A stretch of 64,000 bases of DNA, from the NCBI RefSeq assembly GCF_003721515.1, contig NZ_RJJD01000023.1:55735-119734 (forward strand), given 5' to 3'. The stretch comes from Rufibacter latericius. GTDB taxonomy: Bacteria; Bacteroidota; Bacteroidia; Cytophagales; Hymenobacteraceae. The notes beneath the pieces were generated by a model that was given only the letters and a program-made list of their open reading frames with translations, did no database searches and was not told where the DNA came from. The translations under genes were made by a program, and so were the position numbers. Shown here piece by piece: positions 46,114 through 54,778 of this stretch (its first letter is position 1; each line of letters begins with the position of its first letter).

Positions 46114-46147
46114 AAAAGCGGCTACCGAAGGGTAGCCGCTTTTAAAT
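46114..46147. terminator. Terminator hairpin
   Basis: Perfect stem aaaagcggctacc/ggtagccgctttt with loop gaag, followed by AAATAAA on the plus strand. Same basal sequence as the terminator at 18781. Confidence 0.75.
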
Positions 46148-46172
46148 AAATAATCCTGTAAGTATAACCCTG

Positions 46173-46263
46173 TTGTCATCCTAGAAGGATCTTGTGGGCA
46201 AGCTAGAAAGTCGTTTAGTTGACGCTATTGCCGTTCGCCACCAAGATCCTTACAGGATGACAA
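46173..46263. repeat. Imperfect 26-bp inverted repeat (MITE-like)
   Basis: Arms 46173-46198 and 46238-46263 pair over 26 positions with three or four mismatches; loop 39 bases. Arms contain gtcatcct and ggatcttg, a type of sequence often dispersed in Hymenobacteraceae genomes (from memory). A short related run (tgtcatgctgaagg) lies at 53536. Confidence 0.55.
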
Positions 46264-46312
46264 TAAAACAAAGTATATCTGTTTTGATGCCTTGTGCTTA
46301 ACAGGTCAGGCT

Positions 46313-48919
46313 CTATTCCTCTTCCTCTGCCCCAGCAGGTACACCACCAACGGTTTTAATAATGTTGCCAAAGAACAGGGCGTTGAAGAACAGGCGGTTG
46401 GTGCCGTACCAGCTTCCCCGGAAATTAGGGTTGTCAGCAAAAAGCACCACGGTGCCCTGGCCTTGGTTCTGCGCTAACAAGGAAGCGGAGTTGGCGATTT
46501 TCTTCAGGTTGGCTTTAGACACGTACCCACTTTGTAGCGGATTAGCGGTGTACTGGGCCACCGTTTCATACGAATTCTTGCTAGGAGCCAGGAATACGCT
46601 GCTGTTGCGGTACACGCTCAGTTTACGCGAGGTGTAGCCGAAGGCCAGCGGGTGGGTGATATCCAAGTCAGTCTCGTAAATAGAGCCGCCTACTGATTTG
46701 GCGCCTTCCAGTTCACGGGCGTTGACGTAGCCCTGGCGCACAGTTTTCGTGGCAGTATCAGCGGGAGAGATAAGGCGGGCATTGGCGATGCCTTGTTTGA
46801 TGGCCCACTCAGAGGCGGTTTTGAACGTAATCAAAGTGCCGCCTTCGGTCACCCAGCGCTTCAGCTTGTCCACGGTGTTTTTGTCCAGGCTATTGTAGGA
46901 TCCGCTCACCAGCACGATGGTGTTGTAACGGGCCAAAGGCAGGCGTGGGAAAGAGCTGAACTCGGCTTTGGTGATAGGCATCTTCAACTGCGAATCCAAC
47001 AGGAACCACACCTCTCCGGCCTCCGGGCCCATCACGCCGTTGCCTACCAGCATCAGCGCCTCGGGTTTGCGGATGGTCTGGATGTTGCTGCTGCCTAAGT
47101 CAATGCCTTTCGCGCTGAACCCGCTGTTCACTGAGGCGATGTTGATTTTGCGGTCCGCAACTACTTTCTGGATGGCTTTGTACAGTGAATCACCAGAGAT
47201 TTTCTGAGAAGCTACCGGAATGGTGATGGCACCCGGCAGATAGTCTTTGGCTCCGGCCGTTGTGTTAGCCGTGAAAGGTTTCAGAGCGGTTTGGGCGATT
47301 ACGCCCAAGGATTGCAGTTGGTACAGGGCACCGGCGGTGTTGTAATCGGTCCAGTCTAGCAGGTAGGCGTAGTTGCTTTTTGGAGGAGCAGTGGCGGTGA
47401 GAGCGGGGAGCGTAGCTACACGGCTTCCGCGGTTCACGGGTTTGGTCGCGCCCACGTGTGGCAGGCCATAAGCCAGGGCCAGGGTCCAGGTGGAGGCATC
47501 GTAGAACACGCTGTCGGGGAGATTGGTGTTCTTCGCGAAGATGGATTCTACCAGGCGGTACTGCGGTTGCTCGGTGGGCACTACAAAGGATTTCCCTTTC
47601 TCAAAGGCGGTGCCGTTGATGGTCTGGTTACCCGGCAGTTCATACACCTCAATTTTGTGGGCCAGAAGCAGTTCCGTGAAATTACGCAGGCGGGTGGCAT
47701 CGTGCTTCTCGCCGTACACGTAGGCTTTCACCGGGTTCTTACGGCCATCGGCGATGCCGGATTTATAGAACTCTCGCTGGTGTTTCAGGAAAGTTTCCCG
47801 ATTCTCCACGGCGCCTTTCACGGTAGCCAAACCGGTGCTCAGGTGGTTCCGGATCCCGAAGGCGAAGGTCAGCACGCCAGTGGAGTTCTCCTGGCGGTTG
47901 CCGCGGGAACTGGCTTGCTCAGTGGTGATGCCCACGCCACCCTGGAAATCAGGATAAGTGGAGCCGTAGCCGGGATAGATATTGTCGTACTGCTCTTTGG
48001 TGAAATACAGCGACCCGATCTCGTCCAGCGCGGCGGCGTGGTACTTGGCGATGATCACGTTTAGGTTGTCATAGGTGCTGCGGGGCACCAGATAGTTCTC
48101 AGAGCCGTAGGGTTTGCTGGGCTCAAAGTAGTAGGTGGAGTTGGTGCCCATCTCGTGGAAGTCGATGACTACGTTAGGCAGCCACTCATGGTAAAATTTC
48201 AGGCGGTTTTTACTTTCCACGTGCGCAATGGGTAGCCAGTCGCGGTTCAGGTCAAACCAGTAATGGTTGCCACGGCCGCCGGGCCACACCTCGTTGTGCT
48301 CCCAATCGGCGGGGTCAGCTACGGATGGGTCGCTCTGGTGCACGTTGATCCAGTTGGCGTGGCGGTCACGGCCATCGGGGTTATGAGCAGGGTCGAGCAA
48401 AATAACGGCCTCTTTCAACGCACGTTGCGTTTCCGGGTCTTGGTTGGCGGTGTAGTAGTAGGCGGTGAGGAGGGAGGCTTCCAGGCTGGAGGCCTCGTTG
48501 CCGTGCACGCTGTAGCCCAGGTTCACGAACACCGGCGCAGTGCCCAGGTTAGGCAGTGGTTTGGAAACATCGGCGAGTTGCAGGTGTTCTTTGCGGATGT
48601 CCTCCAGGCGGGTGTGGTTCTCAGGCGAGGTGATGATGGCCACCACCTGCGGCCGCAGTTCATAGGTAAACCCAATGGTCTGCACTTTCACTTTGTCTGA
48701 TAACCGGTCCAGTTCTTTGAGGTAAGCCACCGATTGCTCGTAGCGGCTGTGGCGTTCACCTATGCCGTAGCCCAGAAACTGCTCGGGCGTAGGAATGGCG
48801 GTGTCAAAATTCTTCGTCTTCGGGAAATAATAGCTGCTTTGCGCCAGGGCTGGAACGATGGTCAGAACCCAGGCGGCCAGGACCAGAAGTGGCCTGTAAG
48901 TACGTAAGGATGATTTCAT
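46313..48919 (-). CDS. M14 family zinc metallopeptidase (carboxypeptidase-like), exported
   Basis: This 868-residue protein has a signal peptide (MKSSLRTYRPLLVLAAWVLTIVPALAQ) and an M14 catalytic domain: zinc ligands His139 and Glu142 in GYSVHGNEAS, the third His255 in NVVIDFHEMGTN, and the substrate segment LLDPAHNPDGRDR. The C-terminal half has a ThuA/GATase-like segment (RLPLARYNTIVLVSGSYNSLDKNTVDKLKRWVTEGGTLITFKTA). It should cleave peptides or modified cell-wall peptides in the periplasm or at the surface. Its leader carries a SAM-I riboswitch and a Cys-ending frame (49200-49418), which links it to sulfur amino acid supply. Confidence 0.9.
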   Translation of the reverse strand: MKSSLRTYRPLLVLAAWVLTIVPALAQSSYYFPKTKNFDTAIPTPEQFLGYGIGERHSRYEQSVAYLKELDRLSDKVKVQTIGFTYELRPQVVAIITSPENHTRLEDIRKEHLQLADVSKPLPNLGTAPVFVNLGYSVHGNEASSLEASLLTAYYYTANQDPETQRALKEAVILLDPAHNPDGRDRHANWINVHQSDPSVADPADWEHNEVWPGGRGNHYWFDLNRDWLPIAHVESKNRLKFYHEWLPNVVIDFHEMGTNSTYYFEPSKPYGSENYLVPRSTYDNLNVIIAKYHAAALDEIGSLYFTKEQYDNIYPGYGSTYPDFQGGVGITTEQASSRGNRQENSTGVLTFAFGIRNHLSTGLATVKGAVENRETFLKHQREFYKSGIADGRKNPVKAYVYGEKHDATRLRNFTELLLAHKIEVYELPGNQTINGTAFEKGKSFVVPTEQPQYRLVESIFAKNTNLPDSVFYDASTWTLALAYGLPHVGATKPVNRGSRVATLPALTATAPPKSNYAYLLDWTDYNTAGALYQLQSLGVIAQTALKPFTANTTAGAKDYLPGAITIPVASQKISGDSLYKAIQKVVADRKINIASVNSGFSAKGIDLGSSNIQTIRKPEALMLVGNGVMGPEAGEVWFLLDSQLKMPITKAEFSSFPRLPLARYNTIVLVSGSYNSLDKNTVDKLKRWVTEGGTLITFKTASEWAIKQGIANARLISPADTATKTVRQGYVNARELEGAKSVGGSIYETDLDITHPLAFGYTSRKLSVYRNSSVFLAPSKNSYETVAQYTANPLQSGYVSKANLKKIANSASLLAQNQGQGTVVLFADNPNFRGSWYGTNRLFFNALFFGNIIKTVGGVPAGAEEEE

Positions 48920-49199
48920 GTTGTTTTAAAGGTGATTTTCAAAAAATGGGTTAAAAGCGTAGCGGTGAGGAAAGACATTTCCGCAACAGCAAAGGGAGAG
49001 GAAGCGGAAGAGCGCCGCCAGGGTAGAGGAGAGGCAGGCGTGCAAAGAGTGCGTCCAGGCAAAGGCCGGTTTCTTTGCCCTTGCCTCCGCAAGTGCCGTG
49101 TACATAAGGAATGAAACTGAAATTGAGTCTTAGAAAATAGAGCTGCGCTGCATCAGCGCAGGATGGTAGAAGCCCGGGAGCCCGGAAAATCTAAGGAAA

Positions 49200-49301
49200 C
49201 TAACAGTAACAACAAGAAGGCATACAGGCAGTGGAGTCGCCTGAAGCAGTAGAGAATGAAAGAAGATTTGCGCTGTAAAGGTTGTGGCTGCTGCTACTCA
49301 T
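49200..49301 (-). CDS. Leader peptide 3 (ends ...ACMPSCCYC)
   Basis: This 33-residue frame (starting MSSSSHNLYS) ends in TACMPSCCYC before TAG. It starts four bases after the riboswitch, in the same -gaccATG- context as leader 1. Downstream, before the M14 gene, lie two perfect hairpins (49143-49161, 8 bp; 49174-49185, 5 bp). The frame is 280 bases before the M14 start. I read it as a cysteine-responsive attenuator leader. Confidence 0.7.
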   Translation of the reverse strand: MSSSSHNLYSANLLSFSTASGDSTACMPSCCYC

Positions 49302-49304
49302 GGT

Positions 49305-49418
49305 CTGAAAACTTATATTTCCCATTTGGCTGGGCAGGAGTTAGCACCTTTTTAACTTAGTTAACGGTTGCTAGAGGTTCTCAGAGCCTGCTCTCTCCCC
49401 TCTTCGGTATAATTTCAG
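49305..49418 (-). promoter_or_regulatory. SAM-I (S-box) riboswitch
   Basis: On the minus strand: AAGAGGGGAGAGAGC, GGCTCTGAGAACCTCTAGCAACC, and AAAAAGGTGCTAACTCCTGCCC, the S-box conserved blocks in the right order, framed by a closing helix (ctgaaattata 49418-49408 region and tataagttttcag 49317-49305). It is nearly identical in its core to the SusC-leader aptamer, and is followed by a Cys-ending frame and the M14 peptidase gene. Confidence 0.87.
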
Positions 49419-49421
49419 GGG

Positions 49422-49454
49422 CTAAGGTAGAAAGCAGGTGGTTATATAGCAAAA
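49422..49454 (-). promoter_or_regulatory. Promoter of the M14 peptidase transcript
   Basis: -33 TTTTG (49450-49454) and -7 TACCTTAG (49422-49429) with a 20-base spacer, ending just before the aptamer. Confidence 0.6.
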
Positions 49455-49671
49455 GAAATATAGAATATTTGAAGTTTGCGGACCGATCAAGCAAAGGCTT
49501 GGTGAACAGCTGTTTTGGAGAGCGTTTATTAGCCCTTTCTGTAAAAAGAGGCAGAAAACCCCGGGGCTGATGCACCAAACCCCGTGGAAGTAAAGCAAAG
49601 GAAATCCCTTGTTAACTTATAAGAGATGCCTCCAGGAAGAAATGAATCCCCATGCTGGAACCAGGCTGGAT

Positions 49672-50154
49672 TTAGGTTAAAAATGTCATCTCGTTCCAAA
49701 GCCGGGTAAATTCCCGGGCATAGCCTGCCACTACTTGCGGGTCTGAGGTAACCAGCACGTTTTCGTGGTTGTAAAGTGCTGCGCTGCGGGTCCAGTTGTA
49801 GGAGCCGGTGAGGACCTGGGTATTATCCACGAGGACAAATTTATGGTGCATGTGGTTGGTAGTGTTGTCCACCTTTACTTTGATGCCCGCCTGGGCCAGT
49901 TGTCGGATGTCTGAGCCCTTATCAAACAGTTTCTCGTTGTCGGTGAGCAGCTGAATCTTGATGCCCTTGCGGTGCGCCGCCAGAATGGCCTGCGTGATGC
50001 GATCATCGGAAATGGTGAACACGCAGATTCTCAGGGACGATTTTGCGGCCCTTAGGCATTCCTGAATCGCGGATAAACAGTCTTCGCCGGGGCTGAAGTA
50101 GGCGGCGCTTTTTCCTTTGGGAGCACTCTTGAACAGAGAAAAAACAGATTTCAC
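49672..50154 (-). CDS. Small PLD-fold (HKD) protein
   Basis: This 160-residue protein has a single phospholipase D motif: H-x-K-x4-D in MHHKFVLVDNTQVLTGSYNWTRSA, preceded by FSPGEDCLSAIQECLRAAKSSLRICVFTISDDRITQAILAAHRKGIKIQLLTDNE. Its length and single HKD fit the Nuc/BfiI-like group, which act as dimers on DNA or RNA, or mitochondrial MitoPLD-like proteins. There is no signal peptide, so it acts in the cytoplasm. The partner or substrate cannot be told from context. Confidence 0.85.
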   Translation of the reverse strand: MKSVFSLFKSAPKGKSAAYFSPGEDCLSAIQECLRAAKSSLRICVFTISDDRITQAILAAHRKGIKIQLLTDNEKLFDKGSDIRQLAQAGIKVKVDNTTNHMHHKFVLVDNTQVLTGSYNWTRSAALYNHENVLVTSDPQVVAGYAREFTRLWNEMTFLT

Positions 50155-50559
50155 GCAGGATAGGGTTAGGGGTTCAGATGGGAAAGATACCCTTTTAGCG
50201 GCTATTGGGTTGCGTCCCTAAGAGAAAGCCTCCATTTAACCTTGTTTTAAAGCTGATTTTCAGAAAGAAGGCCAAAAGCCTGTGGGCGTACCGGACAGCC
50301 TGTGGGTTGTTTGGACCTGAAATCGGCTTGTAAAACCTGTGGTCGGCTTGATTTAAGGCTAAGTAACTGGTTGTTATATAGGGTTAAATCTATAAATGGA
50401 AAGTAGCTGAGAATGAAAGAGAAGTGAGCAGTTGCATCGGGAATGAGCCGAAAATTCAAGATTCCTGCATGAAACTCTTTCGTTTTTGTCTTTCTCCCGT
50501 GGCCGGAAATCATTAATTTTAACTTTATCCGTTAGATGATTGAAGCAAACCGATCTTAT
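50155..50559. other. Gene-free stretch
   Basis: No open frame is supported. A direct 10-mer repeat (agcctgtggg) occurs near 50277 and 50300, and a degenerate palindrome near 50245-50285. Confidence 0.4.
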
Positions 50560-51228
50560 ATGAAAGCTTTTTTCCTTTCCCTCTTTTTAAGTGTATTCGT
50601 GTTGATGACCGGTCAGGCCCAGACGCCTGCGCCCGCCAAAGACAGAACCAGATACACTTTGCAGCAACAATTCAGCGCCCTGAAGTTCAAGTCTTCCACG
50701 GAGATGAAATACAACCAGCCGCACAAGGTGGTGAAGCAAGCCAACCTGGATGCCTTCTTCAAGAATGTGCAGGACACCCTGCGGGCGCGGAAACAGAGCA
50801 TTAAGAACGCCGGAAAGGAGACAGCCGTGAAACTGGCCCAGACCCAAAAGGAACTCGCCGATCAGAAGTTGCAGGTGCAAGCCTTGCAGGAGGTGAACGC
50901 CCAAAAGGAAAAACAGATTCAGCAGGGCGCACATGACGTGGCTAGCCTGTCGGTGCTGGGCATTGACATGGACAAGCAGGTGTACGTGATTGTGAGTTTG
51001 GTGATTATTTTGGCGTTGGCAGCTATTGCGGCGGCGTTCGCCTTTATGTACAAAAACAGCAACCGCGTGACCGAAGAGAAAATAAGGGCCTACGATGAAC
51101 TCACCGAGGAATTCAAAACCCACAAACAACTGGCCCGCGAAAAAGAAATCAAACTGAAGCGCGAGCAGCAGTCTGAGGCCAACAAGGTGGAGGAACTGAA
51201 GCAGCAACTGGCCCAACTGAGACACTAA
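50560..51228 (+). CDS. Exported protein with coiled coil and one membrane helix
   Basis: From the ATG at 50560, 222 residues: signal peptide (MKAFFLSLFLSVFVLMTGQAQ), a periplasmic helical part with a long coiled coil (ARKQSIKNAGKETAVKLAQTQKELADQKLQVQALQEVNAQKEKQIQQ), a membrane helix near residues 144-165 (VYVIVSLVIILALAAIAAAFAF) and a cytoplasmic charged coil (REKEIKLKREQQSEANKVEELKQQLAQL). It may link envelope and cytoplasm. Family not recognised. The start was moved from 50536, since the signal begins at 50560. Confidence 0.78.
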   Translation: MKAFFLSLFLSVFVLMTGQAQTPAPAKDRTRYTLQQQFSALKFKSSTEMKYNQPHKVVKQANLDAFFKNVQDTLRARKQSIKNAGKETAVKLAQTQKELADQKLQVQALQEVNAQKEKQIQQGAHDVASLSVLGIDMDKQVYVIVSLVIILALAAIAAAFAFMYKNSNRVTEEKIRAYDELTEEFKTHKQLAREKEIKLKREQQSEANKVEELKQQLAQLRH

Positions 51229-51253
51229 GCAAAGCTGCAGCATAATTTGCGAT

Positions 51254-51301
51254 AGGCGCCGAAGCGCTTCGTTTAGAAAGAAACGGAGCGCTTCGGCGCC
51301 T
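51254..51301 (+). terminator. Terminator hairpin
   Basis: Arms 51254-51274 and 51281-51301 pair over 21 bp with one G-T pair and a six-base loop (agaaag), followed by TCTTCG. Confidence 0.78.
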
Positions 51302-51430
51302 TCTTCGTTTAGGGCCTCTTTTCCGTAAATCGGCCTGAAAACAGAATTTGATCGTCTTGCCTTGATTTCCGGCAATAACCCCTAAATTGTCCGGTCAATA
51401 AAGCGAAAAAAATTCCGTTTAGCACCTGAT

Positions 51431-52924
51431 ATGGATTTAACTGAACCACGAATCCCCGAGGCGCCGGCCTCTAAGGGACACCCTAAGCAGCTCTACATGC
51501 TCTTCTTCACCGAGATGTGGGAGCGCTTCTCTTTCTACGGCATGAAAGCCCTGCTGCTGGCTTACATGATCACTGAACTCAAATTTGATGAACCCAAAGG
51601 CTACGCCATCCTGGGCTCGTACGCGGCGCTGGTGTACACCATGCCCATGTTCGGGGGCATGATGAGTGACCGGTTTCTGGGTGGGCGCAAGGCCGTGATG
51701 TACGGCGGAATTCTCATGACCATCGGGCATTTGGTGTTGGCGGTGCCGCAGGACTGGAGTTTCTTCTACGGAATGGCTTTCATCATCTGCGGAAACGGTT
51801 TCTTCAAACCCAACATCTCCAGCCTGGTTGGCACCCTGTACTCAGACAATGATCCCCGCAAAGACAGCGGGTTCTCCATATTCTACATGGGCATTAACAT
51901 TGGCGCGGCCCTGGGCGGATTGCTTTGTGGGTACGTGGGGCAGCAGATAGACTGGCATTATGGCTTCGGGTTGGCCGGGCTGTTCATGATCCTGGGCTTG
52001 GTGGTGTTTGCCATAGGCAAGAAATCTTTGGGTGACCGGGGGCTTCCGCCTAATCCCGCCGATTTGAAGGCACCGGTGTTTGCGGGCATCAGCAAGGAAG
52101 TGGTGATTTACGTGGCTACCCTGGCGGTGATTCCGGTGATCGTGGCGCTTTTCAACCGCTATGAGATCATGGACTTCATTATGTTCGGGTTGGGGGCGCT
52201 TTCTATTCTGTACATCCTGTTCATTGCGTTTAAAATGGAGGCGGCAGCCCGGTTCAAGCTGTTTGCGGCTTTGGTGCTGATTGTGTTTTCGGCTTTGTTT
52301 TGGGCATTCTATGAGCAGAATGCCGGTTCTCTCAATCTCTTCGCCATGCGCAACGTGGACATGCACGTGGGCGGGGTAGAGCTTCCGGCCCTGGCCGTCA
52401 ATAACTTTTTGCCTCCGGCCTGGGTGGTGATCCTTAGCTTTTTCTTTGCTTGGTTGTGGCCAACCCTCAACCGCCGGGGCATTGAACCGAATACTCCTAC
52501 CAAGTTCGGGTTGTCGTTTGTGTTGGTAGGGTTGGGCTTCTACGTGTTCTACCTGGGGTGCGTCACTAGCCAGGGCAGCGGCCTCATTCCGTTGATCACT
52601 TTTGTTGCCGGGTACTTCTTCATTATCTGCGGGGAGATGTGTATTTCCCCCATCGGGTTATCCATGATCACCAAGTTGTCGCCCGCCCGCATCGTGGCCA
52701 TGATGATGGGAATCTGGTTTTTCGCCAGCGCGGTAGGGGAGTTCCTGGCCAGCAAAATCGGGGCTTTGATGAGCGTGCCCGAGAACGTGGTTGATAATCC
52801 GGTGCTTTCCTTGCCGTACTATGCCCAGATCCTGAACCAGATAGGGCTTTGGTCTTTGGGCATTGGCGTGGTGTTGATTCTGTTCAACCGGGTTATCCGG
52901 AGGTGGATGGGCGAGGTGCGGTAA
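51431..52924 (+). CDS. POT family (PTR2) proton-dependent peptide transporter
   Basis: This 497-residue protein has the POT signature at the N-terminus: FFTEMWERFSFYGMKALLLAYM (E-x-x-E-R-F-x-Y-Y type), and the second motif around FKPNISSLVGTLYSDNDPRKDSGFSIFYMGINIGA. About 13-14 membrane helices follow. POT transporters take up di- and tripeptides with protons. The neighbours include M14 and S9 peptidases and an isoaspartyl peptidase, so a peptide-degrading lifestyle is likely. The gene is monocistronic, with terminators before and after. Confidence 0.93.
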   Translation: MDLTEPRIPEAPASKGHPKQLYMLFFTEMWERFSFYGMKALLLAYMITELKFDEPKGYAILGSYAALVYTMPMFGGMMSDRFLGGRKAVMYGGILMTIGHLVLAVPQDWSFFYGMAFIICGNGFFKPNISSLVGTLYSDNDPRKDSGFSIFYMGINIGAALGGLLCGYVGQQIDWHYGFGLAGLFMILGLVVFAIGKKSLGDRGLPPNPADLKAPVFAGISKEVVIYVATLAVIPVIVALFNRYEIMDFIMFGLGALSILYILFIAFKMEAAARFKLFAALVLIVFSALFWAFYEQNAGSLNLFAMRNVDMHVGGVELPALAVNNFLPPAWVVILSFFFAWLWPTLNRRGIEPNTPTKFGLSFVLVGLGFYVFYLGCVTSQGSGLIPLITFVAGYFFIICGEMCISPIGLSMITKLSPARIVAMMMGIWFFASAVGEFLASKIGALMSVPENVVDNPVLSLPYYAQILNQIGLWSLGIGVVLILFNRVIRRWMGEVR

Positions 52925-52943
52925 GCCTTCAGCCAGTACCTGC

Positions 52944-52990
52944 AAAAGAACGGGAGCCGGGATATTTCCTGCTCCCGTTCTTTTTTTTAA
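52944..52990 (+). terminator. Rho-independent terminator
   Basis: Stem aaaagaacgggagc/gctcccgttctttt with a 13-base loop, followed by more T. Confidence 0.88.
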
Positions 52991-53022
52991 CTTACCGCTA
53001 CACACCTTAACCCGAACGAAAC

Positions 53023-53529
53023 ATGGAGTTAAACCAAAAGCTATTACGCCAGTTTGAGCAGGAGGCCGCCAACACCAGAAAGATGCTGGAACGGGTACCC
53101 GAAGAACACTTTGACTGGAAGCCGCACCCTAAAAGCATGTCTTTGAAAAGGCTGGCGGCGCATGTGGCCGAGTTGCCGGGACTGTTCATTGCCTCAGTGT
53201 TGAAGACGGACGAGTTGGATTTAAGTCCCGAGACTTATACCCCGTTTACCGGAACCACGCACCAGGAGTTAATGGCCCATTTTGAGGAAAACTACCAAAA
53301 AGCGGTAAAGGCCCTGAATGATACCAACGTGGTAGAGATTGGTAAAACCTGGACCCTACGCAGCAGCGGCCACGTCATAGCTTCCATGCCCAAGCAGGTC
53401 GTGATAAGGAACCTGGCCATGAACCACCTCATACACCATCGGGGGCAATTGAGTGTGTACCTGCGCCTGCTGGATGTTCCGGTGCCCGGCATGTACGGCC
53501 CCACCGCCGACGAGAAATTTGGAGGGTGA
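53023..53529 (+). CDS. DinB family protein
   Basis: This 168-residue four-helix protein has the DinB-like metal triad: a first His in MSLKRLAAHVAEL, and the pair at NHLIHHRGQLSVYLRLL. The typical length is 150-170. DinB proteins use a bound metal for thiol-transferase or hydrolase reactions; some use bacillithiol or mycothiol. The subgroup and substrate are unknown. It lies 99 bases downstream of the POT gene with a terminator between, so it has its own promoter. Confidence 0.88.
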   Translation: MELNQKLLRQFEQEAANTRKMLERVPEEHFDWKPHPKSMSLKRLAAHVAELPGLFIASVLKTDELDLSPETYTPFTGTTHQELMAHFEENYQKAVKALNDTNVVEIGKTWTLRSSGHVIASMPKQVVIRNLAMNHLIHHRGQLSVYLRLLDVPVPGMYGPTADEKFGG

Positions 53530-53559
53530 CCCCCTGTCATGCTGAAGGTAAATCAATGG

Positions 53560-53601
53560 GCTGCTTTGAGGGTGTTTTAGAAAAACCGGCCTCAAAGCAG
53601 C
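53560..53601 (+). terminator. Terminator hairpin with recurrent core
   Basis: Arms gctgctttgagggtgtttt and complement span 53560-53601 with a short agaa-type loop. It ends 28 bases before the start of the hydrolase gene. Confidence 0.75.
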
Positions 53602-53628
53602 TTTCTATGTGTTGAAACGTACTTGTCC

Positions 53629-54564
53629 ATGAAAAAACTGTTACTGTTGTGGTCCTTGGTGGGCCTTTCTATTACCGCCGCCAGTCAATCAAAACCGATG
53701 GAAATACCACTGTACGAAGGCAAGATCCCCAACGAGGTGCCCGGCCCCAACCAGGAGAAAAAGGAAGTGAACCAGGACCGGGTGGAGATTATTTCACAGG
53801 TGCGGCAGCCTACGCTTACCGCCTATTTACCGGCCAAAGAGAAAGCGAACGGCACTGCCGTGGTTATCTGCCCGGGCGGAGGCTACGGCATACTGGCCTC
53901 GGGGCACGAGGGGGCAGACGTGGCCCGCAAATTCGCGGCCAATGGGGTGGCGGCTTTCGTGCTGAAGTACCGCCTGCCAGATCCAGCCATCACCTCCCAG
54001 CCCGAGATCACGCCGTTGCAGGATGCCCAACAGGCCTTGTACCAGGTGCGCAAACGAGCCAAAGAGTACAACATCAATCCGCAGCGGGTGGGCATCATGG
54101 GCTTTTCGGCGGGCGGACACCTGGCCTCCACCGCCGGCACCCACTTCACCAGACCGCAGATTCCAAACACGGAAAACGTATCCCTTCGGCCCGATTTCCT
54201 GGTGTTGATTTACCCGGTCATCAGCAGTGATCCTGCCCTTTGGCACCAGGGCTCTTTTGAGCGGCTTTTGGGAAAAGAGGCTTCAAAAGAGAAACTGCAG
54301 GCTTATTCCAATGAGTTGCAGGTGACGGCCCAGACACCGCCCACGTTCCTGGTACATGCCTCAGACGATGGTGCGGTGTCCTCAGAGAACAGCATCGTGT
54401 TCTACCAGGCCCTGCTTAAGCACAAGGTTCCCGCTGAACTGCACATCTATCAGGGAGGCGGTCACGGGTTCGGGATGATCAACAATACCACCAAAGACCT
54501 TTGGTTTGACCGTTGCCTGAATTGGCTGGGCAGCAACCAGCTTTTGGCACCCGTGAAGAAGTAA
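53629..54564 (+). CDS. Alpha/beta hydrolase (BD-FAE/acetylxylan-esterase-like)
   Basis: From the ATG at 53629 (the alternative is TTG at 53623), 311 residues: signal peptide (MKKLLLLWSLVGLSITAASQ), oxyanion motif ICPGGGYGILA, nucleophile GFSAGGHLAST, acid in LVHASDDGAV, and His in GGGHGFGM. That combination is typical of the exported BD-FAE/Axe-type esterases that act on acylated sugars (acetyl or feruloyl) of plant polysaccharides. The enzyme acts in the periplasm or at the surface. No glycosidase accompanies it here. Confidence 0.9.
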   Translation: MKKLLLLWSLVGLSITAASQSKPMEIPLYEGKIPNEVPGPNQEKKEVNQDRVEIISQVRQPTLTAYLPAKEKANGTAVVICPGGGYGILASGHEGADVARKFAANGVAAFVLKYRLPDPAITSQPEITPLQDAQQALYQVRKRAKEYNINPQRVGIMGFSAGGHLASTAGTHFTRPQIPNTENVSLRPDFLVLIYPVISSDPALWHQGSFERLLGKEASKEKLQAYSNELQVTAQTPPTFLVHASDDGAVSSENSIVFYQALLKHKVPAELHIYQGGGHGFGMINNTTKDLWFDRCLNWLGSNQLLAPVKK

Positions 54565-54778
54565 GTTCGGGCTGGCAGGAATAGAAGGATAGTATTTCTT
54601 CGGATTATTCTATCTCCGTATAAGCCGAATGCGTATACAGAAAATAAATAGTTGTTTTGCCGGTTTTCTGAATGAAATCGTACCTGGAAAGCGTTACCTT
54701 TCTAAGATGTTATAGATTTTGATTGACGATTTTCCGTTGAGATGGCTCTGTAGCTTATTTTCAACCTAATTGTCCTTC

